From: an uncultured Clostridia bacterium
GTDB lineage: Bacteria > Bacillota > Clostridia > Lachnospirales > Bianqueaceae
NCBI GenBank assembly: GCA_947570515.1
Contig: CANOUM010000056.1
Location: forward strand, 1 to 9,071
Length of the DNA: 9,071 bases
Direction of reading: 5' to 3'
The notes under the pieces are model-generated. The model made no database searches and was not told the origin of the DNA. It saw only the letters and a list, made by a program, of their open reading frames with translations. Made by a program: the position numbers and the translations under genes. Below, piece by piece: positions 5,263 through 9,071 of this stretch; position 1 is the stretch's first letter; every line of letters begins with the position of its first letter.

Positions 5263-6294
5263 GTGGAAGTTAAATTTTACCGTAATCCCGGTCTGTTTTA
5301 TGATCTATATCATATTTTACTGATGAAGCTGAATACGCGTGCTAAATGGCTGGAACGGGTTGCGAATGCCGGTCATGAACAAAAGGATGCAGAGTATATT
5401 GATGCCTGTTTAAAAGAATTTGAGGATCCGAATCCGGAGCTGGCTATCTTCTTCTTTATTAAGAATCGAAGGACGGAATGTTATTTTTTAAATATTTTCA
5501 CCGACATTTTGGCTAAGCAGCAGGAAGAGATGCAGCTGGCAGATTTTATTGCTTATTTAGACGACACCGATAGGATTCGGAAAGAAATCTGTGCTTTTTA
5601 TTTGGGAAAAAATGTAGATTATCAGAATATCTTGGAAGTTTCTCAAACGATCTATCATAGCGAAACGCTCAAGGAAACCATGAAATTTCAGTTGCTACAT
5701 TTCTTTGCAGATCCTCGTTTCTTTATCGAAATGCTGCAAGAGTGTCTTCGCATCTATATGGAGAAGCTGGAGACTATCTATGCTGAGCGAGAGGCTGAGC
5801 TGAAAAGAAGTGAACAGGAGTTTCGGCTGTCAGCGCTTATAAAAGGATATGAAAGTATGATAGGGCGCTCGGCTGTCAGAGAAGACTGTGAAATGCTTAA
5901 GATTTCCATGGTTGCTGTAAGTAAAAACATTGTATTTAAAGATTTGGAATTGGATTGGTTTATTTTGGGATATGATCATGCAATCACTCTAAAAAATGAA
6001 CTGAATACGAAAATTGATATTGAAAAATTTGGAAAAGCAATGGGAGATCAAAACAGGATTCGGATTATTGAATATTTACTGAAGGAAGGCGAGCTCTCTG
6101 GCGGAGATTTGGCAAAACGGCTGGGAATTGCGCTCAATACGGCGAGTTATCATTTGGATATCATGCAAGATGCCTATATGCTGTGCAGTCGCAATTTAGG
6201 AAAAGCGACGTATTATTGGTTAAATATCCGTACGTGTGAAAAAGCTATTTTATATCTTAATGAGTGGATTCGCAAAGGAAAACGAAAGCGTTAA
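5263..6294 (+). CDS. Winged helix-turn-helix (ArsR-type) regulator with a large N-terminal domain
   Basis: The intact second member of the tandem pair, 343 residues. I place the start at the GTG at 5263, because AAGGAGG lies 8 nt upstream and the first ten residues (VEVKFYRNPG) align one to one with MQIVFKRTPG of the first copy. A longer reading from TTG at 5194 would overlap the previous gene and has no support. The region to about residue 250 is an unrecognised helical domain, with PGLFYDLY, EDPNPELAIFF and a helix-rich middle (ECLRIYMEKLETIYAEREAEL). Residues about 253-322 form an ArsR-type winged helix: FGKAMGDQNRIRIIEYLL, GGDLAKRLGIALNTASYHLD and the wing GKATYYWLN. No cysteine-rich metal-binding motif is obvious, so the ligand is unknown. 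It lies just upstream of the SCIFF locus, which has its own promoter, so a regulatory link is only suggested by position. Confidence 0.85.
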   Translation: MEVKFYRNPGLFYDLYHILLMKLNTRAKWLERVANAGHEQKDAEYIDACLKEFEDPNPELAIFFFIKNRRTECYFLNIFTDILAKQQEEMQLADFIAYLDDTDRIRKEICAFYLGKNVDYQNILEVSQTIYHSETLKETMKFQLLHFFADPRFFIEMLQECLRIYMEKLETIYAEREAELKRSEQEFRLSALIKGYESMIGRSAVREDCEMLKISMVAVSKNIVFKDLELDWFILGYDHAITLKNELNTKIDIEKFGKAMGDQNRIRIIEYLLKEGELSGGDLAKRLGIALNTASYHLDIMQDAYMLCSRNLGKATYYWLNIRTCEKAILYLNEWIRKGKRKR

Positions 6295-6341
6295 AAAAAC
6301 GGCGATTATATGAAAAAGTGGGAGATTCATAAGGGACATGC

Positions 6342-6370
6342 TTGACAGCAAACAGGAAAGCTGGTACACT
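6342..6370 (+). promoter_or_regulatory. Promoter of the SCIFF operon
   Basis: A perfect TTGACA (6342-6347), a 17-nt spacer and TACACT (6365-6370) lie 36 nt before the precursor ATG. This is a strong sigma-A promoter and fits abundant expression of a small precursor peptide. Confidence 0.75.
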
Positions 6371-6405
6371 ACTCTATGATGTATAAACAGAAAGAGGTGT
6401 TATTC

Positions 6406-6552
6406 ATGAAGAGAATTAAAACGCTGAATACCAGAAATTTAAATGAGTCCGCTAAAAAAGGCGGCTGCGGCGAATGCCAGACTTCATGCCAGTCTGCTAG
6501 CAAAACTTCTTGCAGCGTGGCAAACCAGAAGTGCGAGCAGCTGAAGAAATAA
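6406..6552 (+). CDS. scfA: SCIFF-type ranthipeptide precursor, five-cysteine variant
   Basis: A 48-residue precursor of the SCIFF (six cysteines in forty-five residues) family, substrate of the downstream maturase, which forms thioether cross-links. The leader MKRIKTLNTRNLNESAKKGG is typical. The core follows as CGECQTSCQSAS and KTSCSVANQKCEQ. Cysteines are at 21, 24, 28, 36 and 43 only. The family pattern has a sixth cysteine in QSAC, which here is QSAS, with Ser32; Ser37 replaces the usual Thr in SCT. The ATG is preceded by AAGAGGTG at a suitable distance. Neighbours are the promoter at 6342, an intrinsic terminator immediately after the gene, and the maturase. The identification rests on the leader, the Cys spacing and the maturase next door. 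Confidence 0.93.
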   Translation: MKRIKTLNTRNLNESAKKGGCGECQTSCQSASKTSCSVANQKCEQLKK

Positions 6553-6569
6553 TCAACATGCTTGCTGTG

Positions 6570-6610
6570 AAACCGCTGTGAGGCAATCTGCTTTACAGCG
6601 GTTTTTTCTT
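6570..6610 (+). terminator. Intrinsic terminator between SCIFF precursor and maturase
   Basis: AAACCGCTGT (6570-6579) pairs with ACAGCGGTTT (6595-6604). The inner sequences GAGGCA and TGCTTT extend the stem with some G-U pairs around a 3-nt ATC loop. T6 (6602-6607) follows. It sits 17 nt after the precursor stop and upstream of the maturase start, so partial readthrough should give much more precursor than maturase. No separate promoter for the maturase is evident in the 43-nt gap after the hairpin. Confidence 0.85.
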
Positions 6611-6653
6611 GTAAATTACATAGGGATAAACTTATTGAATAATGGAGGAACTC

Positions 6654-8045
6654 ATGGTACATTGTTTTCAAAAAAACGGATATTATATTGTATTAGACGT
6701 AAATAGCGGTTCTGTGCATCAGGTAGATGAAATAGCCTATGCAATGATTCAGCTGTATGAAGAGTATACGCCTGAAGAAATTGTTGAGATGATGTTAGCG
6801 AAGTACCCGGAGAGAGAGGATGTTACAGAAGCTGAGCTTAAGGAGACCTTAGCAGATATTGAGGCTTTAAAGCAAGAAGGCAGGCTGTTTTCAAAAGATA
6901 TTTATGAGGATGTTGCATGGGATTTTAAAAAAAGACAATCCGTAGTTAAATCGCTGTGTCTACACGTTGCGCATGATTGTAATCTGTCTTGCAAATATTG
7001 TTTTGCAGGAGAAGGAGAATATCACGGCGACAGAGGAATCATGAGCTATGAGGTGGGAAAGCAGGCACTTGACTTTTTAATCCAAAACTCCGGGACGCGT
7101 CATAATTTGGAAGTAGACTTTTTTGGTGGTGAGCCGTTGATGAACTGGGAGGTTGTCAAACAGCTCGTGGCATATGGAAGAGAACAGGAAAAACTACACG
7201 ATAAAAAATTTCGTTTTACACTCACGACAAACGGAGTGCTTTTAAACGAGGAGGTTATGGATTTTTGTAACCGAGAGATGGGCAATGTCGTTTTGAGTAT
7301 GGATGGCCGCAAAGAGGTAAATGATCGGATGAGAAGCAGCCAAAATGGAAAGGGCAGCTATGATCTGATTGTGCCTAAGTTTCAAAAAATGGTAGAGAAG
7401 AGAGGGGATCAGGAATATTATATGCGCGGTACCTATACGCATTATAATACTGATTTTGTTAGTGATTTGCTGCATATGGCGGATTTGGGTTTTAAAGAAC
7501 TTTCGATTGAGCCGGTTGTTGCCCCGCCGGAAGCAGACTATGCGCTGACGGAAGAAGATCTGCCTGTTTTATATCAGCAGTATGATCAGCTGGCAGTAGA
7601 AATGCTGAAGCGGCATAAAGAGGGACGGGATTTTACTTTTTATCATTATATGCTCGATCTGGAAGGAGGCCCCTGTGTCGTTAAACGGATTTCGGGCTGT
7701 GGCGTGGGAACAGAGTATTTGGCCGTAACGCCCAATGGAGATCTGTACCCCTGTCATCAGTTTGCAGGCGAAGGAAAATATTTGTTAGGAAATGTATTTG
7801 ACGGGATTACTAATGAGCAGGCCCGCGATGATTTTAAGCTTTGTAATATCTATGCACACAAAGAGTGCAAAGACTGTTTTGCACGTATGTATTGCAGCGG
7901 AGGATGCGCAGCTAATGCAGTACATTATACAGGAAGTGTAAACGGCGTATATGAGCTGGGATGCAAACTGCATCGCTGCCGGATAGAAAATGCGCTCATG
8001 CTACAGGTAGCGCTTGCGGAGGAAGCTGAGAAGGAGGAAGAATGA
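6654..8045 (+). CDS. scfB: SCIFF thioether-forming radical SAM/SPASM maturase
   Basis: The maturase that cross-links SCIFF peptides, related to the characterised CteB. I start it at the ATG at 6654 (463 residues), because GGAGGAA lies just before it and MVHCFQKNGYYIVLDVNSG is the usual start; the ATG at 6642 overlaps that ribosome binding site. The N-terminal ~85 residues are a PqqD-like leader-binding domain. The SAM cluster CX3CX2C is Cys109, 113, 116 (HDCNLSCKYC), followed by FGGEP at 157-161 and TTNG. SPASM/auxiliary cluster ligands include Cys341, 349, 367 and 397, then Cys405, 408, 414 and 418 as CX2CX5CX3C, and Cys437 and 442. All expected cluster cysteines appear present, so the enzyme looks active even though its neighbouring substrate lacks one cysteine. 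It overlaps the next gene by 4 nt. Confidence 0.95.
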   Translation: MVHCFQKNGYYIVLDVNSGSVHQVDEIAYAMIQLYEEYTPEEIVEMMLAKYPEREDVTEAELKETLADIEALKQEGRLFSKDIYEDVAWDFKKRQSVVKSLCLHVAHDCNLSCKYCFAGEGEYHGDRGIMSYEVGKQALDFLIQNSGTRHNLEVDFFGGEPLMNWEVVKQLVAYGREQEKLHDKKFRFTLTTNGVLLNEEVMDFCNREMGNVVLSMDGRKEVNDRMRSSQNGKGSYDLIVPKFQKMVEKRGDQEYYMRGTYTHYNTDFVSDLLHMADLGFKELSIEPVVAPPEADYALTEEDLPVLYQQYDQLAVEMLKRHKEGRDFTFYHYMLDLEGGPCVVKRISGCGVGTEYLAVTPNGDLYPCHQFAGEGKYLLGNVFDGITNEQARDDFKLCNIYAHKECKDCFARMYCSGGCAANAVHYTGSVNGVYELGCKLHRCRIENALMLQVALAEEAEKEEE

Positions 8046-8806
8046 AGATTGCGCTGATCACAGGAGCCTCTTCCGGCTTAGGCCGGGAATTTGTGCGCCA
8101 GTTAGCGCTGCAGTCCCTGGATGAAATATGGGTGATTGCACGCAGGACTGAACGTCTGGAGGCATTGCAAAAAGAGGTATCTGTCAGGCTGCGTATTTTA
8201 GCATATGATTTGACTAAAAGCGAAAGCCTTGCTTCGGTTCGGGCACTTCTTGAAGCATATCATCCTAAGGTGAAGTTTCTGGTCAATGCGGCTGGCTTTG
8301 GAAAGTTTGGAAGCTGTCAGCAGCTGCTGAAGCAAGATCAGCAGGATATGATGAGGTTAAATATGGAAGCGGTGGTATGTCTTTCTCAAGCTGTGCTTCC
8401 TTATATGCCGCGGGGAGCTCGTATCATTAATATGGCTTCCATGGCGGCGTTTCAGCCCCTGCCTTATTTTAGTCTTTATGCGGCGACAAAGGCATTTGTA
8501 TTAAGTTATTCTAGGGCGCTGCATGTGGAATTAAAGCCAAGGCATATTTCAGTTACAGCAGTCTGCCCGGGGTTTGTCGATACAGAGTTTATCGGAGTGG
8601 CGCGTCATACGAAGCGTCCGGATGGGTGCACGCATTATCGGCCGTTATATCGTTCGCAGGATGTTGTACGTCGTGCTTTAATCGACAGCTATCGTCGCCG
8701 GGATATATCGGTATATGGGATAAATACGAATATCAAGCGCTTTTTGGCTAAGATATCGCCTCAGCCGCTTACCAATGCTGTATGGATGTGGCTGCGTACC
8801 CGATGA
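8042..8806 (+). CDS. Short-chain dehydrogenase/reductase (SDR) family oxidoreductase
   Basis: A 254-residue NAD(P)-dependent oxidoreductase of the classical SDR fold. The nucleotide-binding glycine motif TGASSGLG is at 7-14 and the NAAG motif at 82-85. The catalytic residues are Asn107, Ser133 (MASMAAF), Tyr146 and Lys150 (YAATK), with PG at 176-177. Arg34 and Arg35 follow the second beta strand, which favours NADP(H). The substrate is unknown. Its ATG overlaps the maturase stop as ATGA, so it is translationally coupled to the SCIFF genes, and GGAGGAAG upstream supports this start. An SDR is not part of the SCIFF machinery that I know of, so its coupling here may mean a local role or simple chance. 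Confidence 0.9.
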   Translation: MKIALITGASSGLGREFVRQLALQSLDEIWVIARRTERLEALQKEVSVRLRILAYDLTKSESLASVRALLEAYHPKVKFLVNAAGFGKFGSCQQLLKQDQQDMMRLNMEAVVCLSQAVLPYMPRGARIINMASMAAFQPLPYFSLYAATKAFVLSYSRALHVELKPRHISVTAVCPGFVDTEFIGVARHTKRPDGCTHYRPLYRSQDVVRRALIDSYRRRDISVYGINTNIKRFLAKISPQPLTNAVWMWLRTR

Positions 8807-8829
8807 TCGATAATTTGCAAAATTAGGCA

Positions 8830-8858
8830 TTGACATTTTATATAGAGTATGATATGAT
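8830..8858 (+). promoter_or_regulatory. Promoter of tRNA-Thr
   Basis: TTGACA (8830-8835), a 17-nt spacer and TATGAT (8853-8858) form a near-consensus promoter. The predicted start is near 8865, giving a short 5' leader for processing before the tRNA at 8889. Confidence 0.78.
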
Positions 8859-8888
8859 AATCCTCGCGATCGATAGTGATTGCGATCA

Positions 8889-8961
8889 GCTGCTATGGCT
8901 CAGTCGGTAGAGCGTCGCCTTGGTAAGGCGGAGGTCACCAGTTCAAATCTGGTTAGCAGCT
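8889..8961 (+). tRNA. tRNA-Thr (anticodon GGT)
   Basis: A full cloverleaf can be drawn. The acceptor GCTGCTA (8889-8895) pairs with TAGCAGC (8954-8960), and the D arm is GCTC/GAGC (8898-8913). The anticodon stem TCGCC/GGCGG has loop TTGGTAA, giving anticodon GGT at 8922-8924, which reads ACC and ACU. The variable loop is AGGTC, and the T arm ACCAG/CTGGT has loop TTCAAAT. The discriminator base is T (8961). The next bases are CGA rather than CCA, so the 3' end is completed after transcription. It has its own promoter and terminator. Confidence 0.96.
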
Positions 8962-8969
8962 CGATGAAG

Positions 8970-9016
8970 AAAGCCCCGAAACCCTGATAAGAAAGGGTTT
9001 CGGGGCTTTTGTTTTT
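8970..9016 (+). terminator. Strong intrinsic terminator after tRNA-Thr
   Basis: AAAGCCCCGAAACCC (8970-8984) and its exact complement (8995-9009) form a 15-bp GC-rich stem with a 10-nt loop, followed by a run of T broken once by G. It would end the tRNA transcript. The last 55 bases after it hold no gene that I can support. Confidence 0.93.
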
Positions 9017-9071
9017 GAGGTTAATTAAAATTCTCATCATTTTTTCAGTGGTATTTTGTGGTATGCATAAT

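Noticed and set aside
6642..6653. Upstream ATG at 6642 for the SCIFF maturase
   Set aside because: These four codons contain the GGAGGAA ribosome binding site for the ATG at 6654, and family members begin like the protein from 6654.
8860..8888. GCGATC repeated before the tRNA
   Set aside because: Short direct repeat within the predicted 5' leader of the tRNA; expected by chance and without a clear fold.
9048..9064. GTGGTAT direct repeat (9048-9054 and 9058-9064) near the tRNA, possible attachment site
   Set aside because: It is only 7 bp, it does not match the tRNA 3' end, and no integrase is in the window. It is too short to support an integration site.
8868..9071. Open minus-strand frame across the tRNA and its terminator, entering from the right edge
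   Set aside because: It reads through the complement of the tRNA (giving RFELVTS-type residues) and the terminator, a common source of spurious proteins in databases. No start or ribosome binding site is visible.

Overview
The window looks like a chromosomal segment of a low-to-moderate GC Firmicute of class Clostridia, probably Lachnospiraceae-like. The reasons are a SCIFF (ranthipeptide) precursor with its radical SAM maturase, a FeoB-associated Cys-rich peptide, a DUF2325 protein, strong AGGAGG ribosome binding sites, and many sigma-A promoters of the form TTGACA-N17-TATAAT-like. No transposase, phage gene or CRISPR array is visible.

Layout. (1) Positions 1-1351, minus strand: a two-gene operon of a small PqqD-like protein and a radical SAM/SPASM enzyme. 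The enzyme's 3' end is at or just beyond the window edge. No precursor peptide is visible beside it. (2) 1383-2256, plus: a 52-residue single-span membrane protein whose end overlaps the start of a monofunctional GT51 peptidoglycan glycosyltransferase. (3) 2272-2866, plus: two adjacent single-gene units, a DUF2325 protein and a FeoB-associated Cys-rich membrane peptide. Each has its own promoter and nearly the same inverted repeat (AGTTAG-N6-CTAACY) just after the -10 box, which suggests one shared, possibly iron-responsive, repressor. No feoA or feoB is present. (4) 2949-4106, plus: a membrane-anchored calcineurin-like metallophosphoesterase. (5) 4214-6294, plus: tandem paralogous regulators with a C-terminal ArsR-type winged helix. 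The first copy is cut by one in-frame TAA at codon 137, exactly where the second copy has Lys137. (6) 6342-8806, plus: the SCIFF locus. It has a strong promoter, a 48-residue precursor, an intrinsic terminator that should attenuate readthrough, the SCIFF maturase, and a short-chain dehydrogenase overlapping it by 4 nt. (7) 8830-9016: tRNA-Thr(GGT) with a consensus promoter and a strong terminator.

The most notable points are these. The SCIFF peptide has five cysteines instead of six: position 32 is Ser, and position 37 is Ser rather than Thr, which are the two positions I recall as cross-linked in the characterised family member CteA. The tandem regulator copy is split by a single nonsense codon although both halves are otherwise preserved. 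Two operators with the same geometry control two orphan Feo-type genes. A second, unrelated RiPP-like radical SAM/PqqD pair lies about 5.6 kb from the SCIFF genes and has no visible substrate. All calls come from reading the sequence and from memory of the families; no search was run.
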